The position numbers and the translations under genes are program-made. 64,000 nt of DNA, from the NCBI GenBank assembly GCA_002309695.1, contig DBXV01000017.1, forward strand, positions 61,527 to 125,526, in the 5' to 3' direction. Numbering within the stretch: position 1 is the stretch's first letter; every line of letters starts with the position of its first letter. The stretch is from Myxococcales bacterium UBA1203. Lineage in GTDB: Bacteria; Myxococcota; Myxococcia; Myxococcales; UBA5297. The notes beneath the pieces were generated by a model. The model saw only the letters and a list, made by a program, of their open reading frames with translations. It ran no database searches and was not told the origin of the DNA. Positions 52,572-60,218 of the stretch are shown here, one piece after another.

Positions 52572-52601
52572 CTTCTACCTGTGCCAAATGGACCGCGGCA
52601 A
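52572..52601 (-). promoter_or_regulatory. Promoter of the O-antigen ligase-like gene
   Basis: TTGCCG (52596-52601), 18 bases, TAGAAG (52572-52577), GCGCGC and seven T. It lies in the 281-base region between this gene and the divergent sigma-factor gene. TCAG-rich short repeats at about 52629-52655 are of unknown meaning. Confidence 0.55.
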
Positions 52602-52744
52602 GGATGCTTTTCCCGAGGTGCCGGAGGCAGTCAGCCAGTCAGTCAGACGCACTGACCGATGTTTTTGCGGACAGGAGATTTAACCCCCGGGCCATCTGCG
52701 TGTCAGGGGCCGCTTTTCTGGAGCCCCTCAACGCAGAACACCGG

Positions 52745-53386
52745 ATGCCCATGACCCAGCCGCCGTCAGACAAAGAGCTTTCGCACAGTGCCGATGGCGC
52801 CGTGGGCGACGGCGCTCTGATTGCCGCCCACAACGCGGGGGACCCTGCGGCATTCGCCAAAATCGTCCGCCGCTATCAGAGCCCCGTCTATCGGATGGCC
52901 CTGCGCTGGTCCCGGGACCCGGATGAGGCCGATGAAGTGGTGCAGAAAACCTTCCTGAGGCTCCTGAATCACATCGGCGGCTTTCAGGGGAACCAGCTCA
53001 AAAGCTACCTTTTCAGAATCACCGCCAACCTCTGCAAAAATCATCTGCGGGACAGAGCGCGTCTGGTGCTGGGGCTGCCCCGGGAACTCGTGGCCATGCC
53101 GAATGACGGTGCCGTGGAATACGAGGAGGAGCGGGCCATTCTTCGGCGCCTGATGGGCCGGCTTCCCAGACGGCAGCGGCAGGTGGTGTCGCTGCGGATT
53201 GACGGGGATCTGTCCTTTACCGAGGTCGCGTCCATCCTCGGCATCACGGAGAACAGCGCGAAGGTGAATTTTCATCACGCGCTCAAGCATCTGCGCCTGC
53301 TGATGGCGCAGGATGAGATGCAGCTGACTCAGAAGAACGGCAGTGACGGACAGGGCGGGGATGGCGCCCTGGTCGATTCTGAATGA
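52745..53386 (+). CDS. ECF-type RNA polymerase sigma factor
   Basis: 213 residues from the ATG at 52745 (a second ATG is at 52751; no clear ribosome site). Region 2 is AFAKIVRRYQSPVYRMALRW, then DEADEVVQKTFLRLL; region 4 is LPRRQRQVVSLRIDGDLSFT, then EVASILGITENSAKVNFHHA. The next gene, 39 bases downstream, encodes a membrane protein with a zinc-binding anti-sigma motif, so the pair is a typical extracytoplasmic-stress switch. Its target promoters are not visible in the window. Confidence 0.92.
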   Translation: MPMTQPPSDKELSHSADGAVGDGALIAAHNAGDPAAFAKIVRRYQSPVYRMALRWSRDPDEADEVVQKTFLRLLNHIGGFQGNQLKSYLFRITANLCKNHLRDRARLVLGLPRELVAMPNDGAVEYEEERAILRRLMGRLPRRQRQVVSLRIDGDLSFTEVASILGITENSAKVNFHHALKHLRLLMAQDEMQLTQKNGSDGQGGDGALVDSE

Positions 53387-53425
53387 ATTCTGACGAGGCG
53401 CGTTCGCGCCAGCGGGGATGAGACC

Positions 53426-54001
53426 ATGACGGACAAAATGACCTGCGAAGAGTTCTGGCAGAAAGCGATGGCGTCAGACGGCGGCATGCGGGACGCGGCG
53501 ATGCAGAGGCATCTGGAGACCTGCGCCGAGTGTCAGGCCGAGATGAAAGTGCTGACGCTTCTGGAGGCGACCCGCAGGGAGCCCAGTCAGGCGCAGCTGG
53601 AGGCGCTGGAGCGGCGCGTCGGCAAGGCTTGTGAAGCGCGCCGGACACAGAGCTTCGACTGGCATGCGGGGCTGTGGGTTCCTCTGGCCGCGGCGGCTGC
53701 CTGCGGAGCGCTGGTGTTTCTAGGAATCTGGGCCGCGAACGTGCCGCCTCCCGCCGATGGCATCGCGATGGACGCCGGCGCGCAGATTTTTGTGAGCGGT
53801 CCGCCCGCGCCGATGGGGAAAACGGCGTCTGTCATGGCGCACACCCGCCGCGCGGCCGAACCGCAGCCTCAGGGATGGCTCGGCGATGACGGCGTCGCCG
53901 AAGGGTTCTTCTCGATGGATGAGGACGAGAGCCGCCTGCCCGGCAATTCGATGACTCATTCGATGGCTCAGTTTGAGGAGTTCTTCGATCTGGGCGGGTG
54001 A
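53426..54001 (+). CDS. Zinc-finger anti-sigma factor (ZAS type), membrane-bound
   Basis: 191 residues. The N-terminal H-x3-C-x2-C motif is in MQRHLETCAECQAEM, the anti-sigma zinc site. One transmembrane helix spans about residues 86-105 (VPLAAAAACGALVFLGIWAA). The outer part of about 85 residues is of unknown fold, with an acidic end (FFSMDEDESRL). It likely holds the ECF sigma factor inactive until an envelope signal. Terminator follows. Confidence 0.88.
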   Translation: MTDKMTCEEFWQKAMASDGGMRDAAMQRHLETCAECQAEMKVLTLLEATRREPSQAQLEALERRVGKACEARRTQSFDWHAGLWVPLAAAAACGALVFLGIWAANVPPPADGIAMDAGAQIFVSGPPAPMGKTASVMAHTRRAAEPQPQGWLGDDGVAEGFFSMDEDESRLPGNSMTHSMAQFEEFFDLGG

Positions 54002-54047
54002 GCAAAAGCAGGAAAGCGCGCACTGTTTCAGGCGCCAAAAATGACAG

Positions 54048-54090
54048 CGCCCCTCCGGAACAGCTCTCCGGAGGGGCGTTTTGTTTTGCT
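54048..54090 (+). terminator. Intrinsic terminator after the sigma/anti-sigma operon
   Basis: 12-base perfect stem CGCCCCTCCGGA/TCCGGAGGGGCG (54048-54059 with 54067-54078) with a 7-base loop, then TTTTGTTTTG. Confidence 0.9.
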
Positions 54091-54123
54091 GAAAGGGAGA
54101 TGTGAGGCGTGTCCGGCCGTTTG

Positions 54124-55119
54124 TCAGACCGCGGGAGACGCCGGTGCGGGAGGCTCAGCTGCCGTTTCTGCCGCATTGCCCGCGGAGGCCGCCGCCGCGC
54201 CCGATTCCGCCTGCCCCTTGTTGAACAGCTCTTTGAACCGGTCGGACAGGCCGCAGAGCTTGCCGTACAGGTCAACGCTCAGCTCGGTGTTGGGCGCCAG
54301 CTCGAGAAACTTCGTCATCATCGAGACCATGACCCAGCTGTCGAGGAAGGCGTTCTTCACGGCGCGGGCCGCGGAGAAGGCGATGATGAAGGCGAAGAAG
54401 CCGCCGGCTCCGTGGATGCCGAAGATTTTGACGAGGATGCCCAGCGGCACGGCGACAATCAGGGTGATGGCGGCCACGCCCACGAGGGCAATCGCGACGG
54501 TCTTGGCGGCAGCCTTCAGAAGCTCCTTCCAGTTCTGGAAGTAGATGACCACGCCGTCGGCGGCGCTTTTGAAGGGCGACTGCTCCTTGTGGAGGAACGA
54601 CCAGCCCAGACAGCACTCGTCCACGTAGCCCAGTGCAACGTCCAGATAGAACTTCACCAGCTGCTCCACCTTGTTGAAGCCGGGAAGCCTGTCCAGCATC
54701 AGCAGGTGCGCCACGTTGCCGAAGGTGCGTCCCAGCTGCTTCACCGCCCCGCTCACGAGCTTGTCCAGAGCGAAATAGACGTTGGCCTCGGCGAAGCGCT
54801 CTTTGACCATGTTCTTGCCGAAATTGATTTGATCGTCGGGAACCTGGCCCGTGGTCATCGCCTGCGCGACGACGGCCACGTGGCCCGCCTTCACGAGGTA
54901 GCCCAGGTAGTGGCGCAGGAAGAAGTTCACCGCCTCTGTGCCGCCAATCCACACGGAATAGCCCACGAGAAGGACGAAGCCGTTGCCGTTGAAGAGCCAG
55001 CCGAAGAACAGACACAGGGCGCCGAGCGCGATGCAGATGGCGGTGGCAGCAAGGCCCAGAAGCAGCTTCATCCATACGAAGGGCAGCGTTTTTACGAAGA
55101 CATCTTTGGCAGTCAGCAT
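54124..55119 (-). CDS. Multi-pass membrane protein of unknown family
   Basis: 331 residues from the ATG at 55119 (AGGAG nine bases before). Two N-terminal transmembrane segments (MKLLLGLAATAICIALGALC and GNGFVLLVGYSVWIGG) and two or three in the C-terminal half (TVAIALVGVAAITLIVAVPL and GGFFAFIIAFSAARAV) flank a hydrophilic centre with conserved-looking Cys (YVDECCLGWSF). The tail is Ala/Gly-rich. I do not recognise a family; its layout resembles eukaryotic choline-transporter-like proteins only superficially. Confidence 0.75.
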   Translation of the reverse strand: MLTAKDVFVKTLPFVWMKLLLGLAATAICIALGALCLFFGWLFNGNGFVLLVGYSVWIGGTEAVNFFLRHYLGYLVKAGHVAVVAQAMTTGQVPDDQINFGKNMVKERFAEANVYFALDKLVSGAVKQLGRTFGNVAHLLMLDRLPGFNKVEQLVKFYLDVALGYVDECCLGWSFLHKEQSPFKSAADGVVIYFQNWKELLKAAAKTVAIALVGVAAITLIVAVPLGILVKIFGIHGAGGFFAFIIAFSAARAVKNAFLDSWVMVSMMTKFLELAPNTELSVDLYGKLCGLSDRFKELFNKGQAESGAAAASAGNAAETAAEPPAPASPAV

Positions 55120-55218
55120 CGGGTTTTTCTCCTGCGGGGAATGGCCCGCGAAGGTCGGCTCGGGCGGGAACTCCCTCAAACAAAGGCGCGCCACTTCCTG
55201 AGCCGGAAAGCGGCGCGG

Positions 55219-55248
55219 CCTCTAGGTTAGTCGGCTTTGGAATGGCAA
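55219..55248 (-). promoter_or_regulatory. Promoter of the membrane protein gene
   Basis: TTGCCA (55243-55248), 18 bases, TAGAGG (55219-55224), CCGCGCCGC and TTT. Fits the window's pattern. It sits between this gene and the stop of the DUF4384-like gene. Confidence 0.6.
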
Positions 55249-55272
55249 CAGAACGCCCCAGCCGGCAGGCGG

Positions 55273-57120
55273 TCAGCGGCAGAGGGGGATGTTTTTCAGG
55301 GCGGCCTCGTTCTCGGTCATGGCGGCCTCGTCCACGGGTGCGCAGCCGTCATTCGAGAGGACATAGTCATCATCGGCCACTTCGAGATTCCTCGCCGGCT
55401 GCCTCAGCGCGCCCTTGTCCAGAAGTTTCTTCGCCTGCTTGGCGCTCAGGCGGCATCCGCTGAATCTGCCCAGCTCGCCCAGCGCGTCTCTGGAAGCCCC
55501 CGCCACGGCGATGAAACATTCCCTCGTGCTGCCCCGCGTCGGCAGGGCCGTCATGTCGCTCAGCACCAGAGGCGTATTCGGCGTCACGAAGCCTTCACCC
55601 TCCTCGGCGGGATATATGAGGACGGCGTTCTCGCAGCTGGGACCGTAGAGATTCCAGATCTGCACGTAGCGCTTCTCGTCGGTGCTGACGGTGATGGAGG
55701 TCGTCTGGCCGGCGCACAGCGTTCCGTCCGGCGACTTGGCGATTTTCAGCGTCAGCTTCTGCGGGGCTTCATTTTTGGGCGCCGTCACCTCGGGAATGGC
55801 GATTTCATCCAGCTGAACGAGCCTCGGCGCTTTGCCTCGGCCGTTCGTGACGGAGGCCGTCAGCGAGACGATCAGCTCCCGGCCCCTGGCGGTAATCGTT
55901 CCTTTGATGACCACGGATTCATTCGGGCCTGATGCGGCGGGGACGTTCTCCTGACCCAGAATGAAATCACCCGGACGCCGCGACAGGGCAGCGGCCAGCT
56001 GATGGGTCAGCCATTCACTCCTCGCACTGGGCAGCGCGCTCCCGATGGCTTTGCCCTTGCCCCGGCCCTTCATCTGGGCGGTCCTGTCATCAATGGCGCC
56101 AATGGAAGCGTGTCGGATGCCTGTGCCTGTGGACAGTTTGTCGATGAGTTTCTGGACGGCTCTGTCGAGGGCGGAAGCGACGGCACCCTGGGTTCGGCTG
56201 GCATAAAAATTCAGCGCAGCCTGGCGCGAGGCCTCCAGCGTTTCAGACGAAAGAAGCGCCAGCACGAAGGTCTTCCCTGACTCGTCGGCCCAGCATTCAT
56301 TCTCCAGATTCCCCGCCATGCGCTTCGCCAGGTCAGTCAGCTCCGCCATGTCATCGGCCCCGAGAGCGACCGTGCCCATGGACTTTTCAATCTCGGTCTT
56401 TGCGGCCGTCATGGTCTGGACGATGTGCGCGGACGCCTGGTCTCTGGCGTTGTTCAGCGCCGCGCTGCGCCCGCCGAAAGCCGCGCCCACGAAATAGGTT
56501 CCGTTGACGCTGACGGGGACGTTCCGGGCCCAGCTGTGCTGCGCGTCGCAGTGGGTCAGCGCACCGATGTTTTGGGGCAGCAGGGCGATTGTGTAGCCAA
56601 AGTACTGCTCGCCCTGCGTCTCGCGGATGGATTCCCTGCCGTCGGCGGAGGTTCTGTCGAAGAGCTCACCCTTGAGAACGGAGTCAATGTAGCGCCGGGG
56701 ACATTGGCCGGGCGAAGCCTTGCAGCAGCGCTGAAATTCCGAGGTCTTCTGGATGTCCGCCGTCAGCTTTCCGGTGACGGTGTATTCGATGCGCCGGGCC
56801 GTGTTCCCCTGGAGCACCACGTCCTCAAACTTGCCTCCCGCCCGGACCTCTTTCCGAACCAGATACTGGTCGCAGGCGCTGCGGAAGGCCTTTCCCTCGC
56901 TGACGGCGTCCGCCGGAACGTCGTCGGGAATAAACATTCCCACGAGGGAGCTGGCGTCGCTGTCGTAGATCTGCCGGAGGTGAATTTTGGAGCCTGCCTG
57001 CATGCCTCTGCCGCCGGAAGCGGCGTGCCGGATGGCTTCGGCGCCCTGAGCTGCCAGAACACCGGGCGCGGGCGCCAGAAGGGCGATGCCCGCGATACAG
57101 GCGATAAAGGTGTGTTTCAT
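55273..57120 (-). CDS. Secreted DUF4384-like protein, divergent from the caspase-like gene
   Basis: 615 residues with a signal peptide (TFIACIAGIALLAPAPGVLA). The first part has repeated motifs of the LPP20/FlgT kind (HIVQTMTAAKTEIEKSMGT), and the middle resembles a flagellar/lipoprotein ABC-type domain (SEWLTHQLAAALSRRPGDFI). The C-terminal domain matches DUF4384: AGQTTSITVSTDEKRYVQIW, then NLYGPSCENAVLIYPAEEGE. DUF4384 domains are often linked to caspase-like (peptidase C14) proteins. Here the divergent neighbour is one, which supports a shared pathway. Possible promoter: TTGAAT with CACAAG around 57225-57255. Confidence 0.75.
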   Translation of the reverse strand: MKHTFIACIAGIALLAPAPGVLAAQGAEAIRHAASGGRGMQAGSKIHLRQIYDSDASSLVGMFIPDDVPADAVSEGKAFRSACDQYLVRKEVRAGGKFEDVVLQGNTARRIEYTVTGKLTADIQKTSEFQRCCKASPGQCPRRYIDSVLKGELFDRTSADGRESIRETQGEQYFGYTIALLPQNIGALTHCDAQHSWARNVPVSVNGTYFVGAAFGGRSAALNNARDQASAHIVQTMTAAKTEIEKSMGTVALGADDMAELTDLAKRMAGNLENECWADESGKTFVLALLSSETLEASRQAALNFYASRTQGAVASALDRAVQKLIDKLSTGTGIRHASIGAIDDRTAQMKGRGKGKAIGSALPSARSEWLTHQLAAALSRRPGDFILGQENVPAASGPNESVVIKGTITARGRELIVSLTASVTNGRGKAPRLVQLDEIAIPEVTAPKNEAPQKLTLKIAKSPDGTLCAGQTTSITVSTDEKRYVQIWNLYGPSCENAVLIYPAEEGEGFVTPNTPLVLSDMTALPTRGSTRECFIAVAGASRDALGELGRFSGCRLSAKQAKKLLDKGALRQPARNLEVADDDYVLSNDGCAPVDEAAMTENEAALKNIPLCR

Positions 57121-57352
57121 GTGGTTGTTCCTCCAGCTGTGGCCGACAGTGAACTGACTCCGGCCGCGGTCATTCCGGGCGCCGATGTTCGTTTGTAAAT
57201 TTCGCAGCGCCGGGCGTTTTTCAGATTGAAAAGCGCGCGCTTGTGCGATGCGCGCCCAGCAAATTCAACCGCAGGTCTGAGGCCTTCAGGTGAGCTGGCC
57301 GCGGACGAGCGCCGGGTGTGCAAGCCACGAACGAAGGAACAAGGAGGACGTC
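57121..57352. other. Divergent intergenic region between DUF4384-like and caspase-like genes
   Basis: 232 bases. Minus-strand TTGAAT followed 17-19 bases later by CACAAG and CGCGCGCTTTTC is a weak candidate promoter. On the plus strand GTAAAT with a GC-rich discriminator is a weaker candidate. No strong dyad was seen. Confidence 0.35.
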
Positions 57353-59455
57353 ATGCACAGCTATTTCAGCAGGTCTGTTCTGGCCGGATGTGCCGCTGTT
57401 CTGTCGATGGCATTCGCGGAAAAGCCCGCACTGGCTTCCCCCGACTGGCCCAGCCTCACCGCACCTGCCGCGCCCGCCGTGAAAAAGTCCCCCGCCGCTG
57501 GCCTCTCCGACGCGGCGCTGGTGGTGGGCATCGAGGACTACGCCTTCGTCTCCAAAATCGACGGCGCAGCCCTCAACGCCTCGGACTGGTGGTCTTATCT
57601 CCGGGAGGGGCGCGGCCTCGACCGCAAGTCCCTTGCGCTCCTGCGCAACAGAGAAGCGACGCGGGAGAAAATGCTCGCCGAGGCGCGGCGCGTCGCCTCG
57701 GCCGTGAAGCCCGGCGGCACGTTGTGGTTCGTCTTCATCGGCCACGGCGTGGCGTCCAAAGACGGTGAGGAGGGCCTGCTGGTAGGCATGGACGCGCAGG
57801 GTGAGGCCGACAGTCTGGATGCCCGCAGTGTGCGCCAGAGTGAGCTGGAGGCTGTCTTCCGCGCCTCAAAGGCCGCCCGGGTGGTCATGCTCGTCGATTC
57901 GTGCTTCAGCGGCAAAACGCCTTCGGGGCAGGAGCTCGCCCACGGCCTTCAGGCCCTCGTCCGCAAGTCGGAACTCAAGCCCACCAACCGGCTCATCAAG
58001 ATGACGGCGGGGCGCGCCGACCAGTTCGCCGGGCCGCTTCCGGGGGCGGCGAGGCCCGCCTTCAGCTATCTGATTCTGGGCGCTCTCCGGGGCTGGGGCG
58101 ACGCGAACGAGGACGGGAAGGTGACGGCCCAGGAGGCGGTGAATTACGCCGACGAAGTCCTCACCGCCCTCGTCAAGGACAGGCGCCAGACGCCGGAGCT
58201 CATCGCCTTTGGCGCAGACCGCGACATCTCCCTGTCGGACAGCGCGCTGGAGGCCGGGCCGGACATCGACGCCATGATCTTAAGCGGCGCGGCGGGGGCA
58301 TCAGCGGCAGGCGACCTCACCGCAGCGGAAAAGGCCCTGGCAGAGAAGCGCCAGCGCGAGGCGGAGGCCGTGTATCAGGAGGCGCTGAAATTCGACAAAG
58401 GCGATGGCGTCCCCAAAGACAGGGCAAAGGCGTTGGCGCTCTTCAAACAGGCCGCAGAGAAGGGCCACCTCAAAGCCACCCACGCGGTGGGGGTGGGCTA
58501 CTTCAACGGCAGGAAAGGCGTGGCCAAAGACCAGACCGAAGCGGCGATGTGGTGGCGTCGGGGCGCCGACAGGGGCTACGCCAAGTCTCAGGACGCGCTG
58601 GGGCTCTGCTACAAGAACGGCTACGGCGTCACGAAGGACGAGGCCAAAGGCTGCCAGTGGTTTGAGAAGGCGGCAGAGCAGCGGAGCAGGGACGCGCTGT
58701 TCAATCTGGGCGTCTGCTACTTCGAGGGCCAGGGCCGCGAAAAGGACGAGGCAAAGGGACTCGCGCTCTTTCAGGAGGCCTTCGAGATGGGGAGCGAGGA
58801 GGCGGCCTTCAATCTTGGCATCGCCTACAACAATGGCCGGGGAACGGCGCAGGACGTGGCCAAAGGGCTGCGCATCTGGACGGACGCGGCGGAGCGCGGA
58901 AACGTCCAGACGCAGGCGGCGCTGGGCGCTGTCTATTACAACGGCAAGATGAGCGGGCGGTTTGCCCAGAAGCCGGATCAGGCGAAGGCCGCCTACTGGC
59001 TGGAAAAGTCATGGAATGGCGGCAACATCCTGACGTCGGGGCTCTTGCTGGGCTTTATGCTGGTGCAGGGCGCGCCGGGCGTTCCCGCCGACGTCAAAAA
59101 GGGCGTGGAGATTATGGAAAAAGTCGCCGCCTCAGAGGTGAAACCGACGCGACGGGAAAATGACAGCCAGCAGTCCGGCGCCATCGCTTCCAGTCAGGCG
59201 ATGCTCGCGGCCATCTATTGCGAAGGAAAGGTGCAGCCGATTCAGCAGGACAACGCGAAGTGCCGGCGTTTCCTCGAGCGGGCCGCTGAGCTGGGCCAGG
59301 AGGACGCGCAGCGCTTTCTGGGACTGGCCTATCTGGGGGGAGAGTTGGGATTTCCCAGGGACAGGGAAAAGGCCGTCTATTGGCTGCAAAAGGCCGCCGA
59401 TCAGGGGAATGAAAAGGCAAAGGCCGATTTGAAGAAGGCGCTGGACGGGAAGTGA
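57353..59455 (+). CDS. Periplasmic caspase-like (peptidase C14) protein with Sel1 repeats
   Basis: 700 residues from the ATG at 57353 (AAGGAGG five bases before). It has a signal peptide (SVLAGCAAVLSMAFA). The caspase fold carries the dyad His131 in FVFIGHGVAS and Cys184 in MLVDSCFSG, so it should be catalytically competent. An EF-hand-like loop DANEDGKVTAQEA is present. From about residue 345 a run of about eight Sel1-type repeats (AKALALFKQAAEKGHLKATH, then AVGVGYFNG) extends to the end, a solenoid for binding partners. Export to the periplasm is unusual for a caspase-like protease. An AroQ-like gene follows 46 bases later, so they may be cotranscribed. Confidence 0.88.
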   Translation: MHSYFSRSVLAGCAAVLSMAFAEKPALASPDWPSLTAPAAPAVKKSPAAGLSDAALVVGIEDYAFVSKIDGAALNASDWWSYLREGRGLDRKSLALLRNREATREKMLAEARRVASAVKPGGTLWFVFIGHGVASKDGEEGLLVGMDAQGEADSLDARSVRQSELEAVFRASKAARVVMLVDSCFSGKTPSGQELAHGLQALVRKSELKPTNRLIKMTAGRADQFAGPLPGAARPAFSYLILGALRGWGDANEDGKVTAQEAVNYADEVLTALVKDRRQTPELIAFGADRDISLSDSALEAGPDIDAMILSGAAGASAAGDLTAAEKALAEKRQREAEAVYQEALKFDKGDGVPKDRAKALALFKQAAEKGHLKATHAVGVGYFNGRKGVAKDQTEAAMWWRRGADRGYAKSQDALGLCYKNGYGVTKDEAKGCQWFEKAAEQRSRDALFNLGVCYFEGQGREKDEAKGLALFQEAFEMGSEEAAFNLGIAYNNGRGTAQDVAKGLRIWTDAAERGNVQTQAALGAVYYNGKMSGRFAQKPDQAKAAYWLEKSWNGGNILTSGLLLGFMLVQGAPGVPADVKKGVEIMEKVAASEVKPTRRENDSQQSGAIASSQAMLAAIYCEGKVQPIQQDNAKCRRFLERAAELGQEDAQRFLGLAYLGGELGFPRDREKAVYWLQKAADQGNEKAKADLKKALDGK

Positions 59456-59501
59456 AGGGCTTTTTGGAAACAGCACGCGAGGACACAGGAGGACAGCAGC
59501 G

Positions 59502-60083
59502 ATGAACATTCTGGTTTTGATGGGACCCGGCATGAAATCTCTCAACGCGGACGGGCAGGCGGGGCTCAATGCCGCTCAGCTGGAGGTCCGGCTGCAGAAG
59601 GAGGCCATGGCGCTGGGGGCGAATCTCGAGGTCGTGCAGTCGAACCATGAGGGCGCCCTGATTGACTGCCTCGAAAACCGGCACGTCACCTTCGGCGGTT
59701 TTCTGATTTTCCCTGCCGCGCTGGCCAAATCTGGCTGGGCGCTGCGCGAGGAGATTCGGCTGCTGGGACTCAAGGCGGTGGAGGTGCATTTCGACGCCGC
59801 CATGGCCAAGGGGTCCGTTCTGAAGCCTGTCTGCGTGTCTCAGGAGCTGGGCGTGCAGGGCGCCGTGAAGGGCTTGAAGGCGCTTGTTTCTGCCGGGACC
59901 GAAAAGAAGGCGCTTCTGGGCGCACGGAAGAAGACATCGGCGGCGTCCGAGGCACCGGCTGCTGCTCCCAAGACGCTGGGCAGGAAGGGAAAGCCGATTG
60001 CGGCGCCGTCCGCCGGCAGCGCCGCAAAGCCCGCGGGCACCATTGTTTCGGCCAACGGCAAGACGCTGGGGCGCCGCCGCTGA
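59502..60083 (+). CDS. Degenerate type II dehydroquinase (AroQ)-like protein with basic tail
   Basis: 193 residues. Residues 1-130 follow AroQ throughout: ILVLMGP, VVQSNHEGALID (QSNHEG at 46-51), IFPAALAKSGWALREEI and VEVHF. But active-site elements are gone. The loop with the catalytic Arg and Tyr (TREPEIYG in true AroQ) is replaced by a short SLNADGQAG. GPNLN reads GPGMKS, INPGAYTH reads IFPAALAKS, and the histidine of IHARE is replaced at MAKG (101-104). The last 60 residues are Ala/Lys/Pro-rich with two KTLGR motifs. So it is probably a pseudoenzyme with a disordered tail, of unknown role. A ribosome site AGGAGG is present. It is linked to the caspase-like gene. Confidence 0.75.
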   Translation: MNILVLMGPGMKSLNADGQAGLNAAQLEVRLQKEAMALGANLEVVQSNHEGALIDCLENRHVTFGGFLIFPAALAKSGWALREEIRLLGLKAVEVHFDAAMAKGSVLKPVCVSQELGVQGAVKGLKALVSAGTEKKALLGARKKTSAASEAPAAAPKTLGRKGKPIAAPSAGSAAKPAGTIVSANGKTLGRRR

Positions 60084-60117
60084 GGCGCTGCGAAAAACGG
60101 GGCACGTCGGAAGGCGA

Positions 60118-60158
60118 TAAAAAAAGCCGCCGGGAAGCGATTTCCCCGGCGGCTTTGT
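60118..60158. terminator. Bidirectional intrinsic terminator
   Basis: Stem AAGCCGCCGGG/CCCGGCGGCTT (60124-60134 with 60145-60155). It is flanked by a T-rich side rightward and a long A-run leftward (T-run for the minus strand), serving both the AroQ-like gene and the kinase gene. Confidence 0.85.
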
Positions 60159-60218
60159 CATTTGTGAATTTGTGAGCCGGCCAGTCAGAAGGGGCGCGGG
60201 CGGCTCAGAAAAAGTGCC

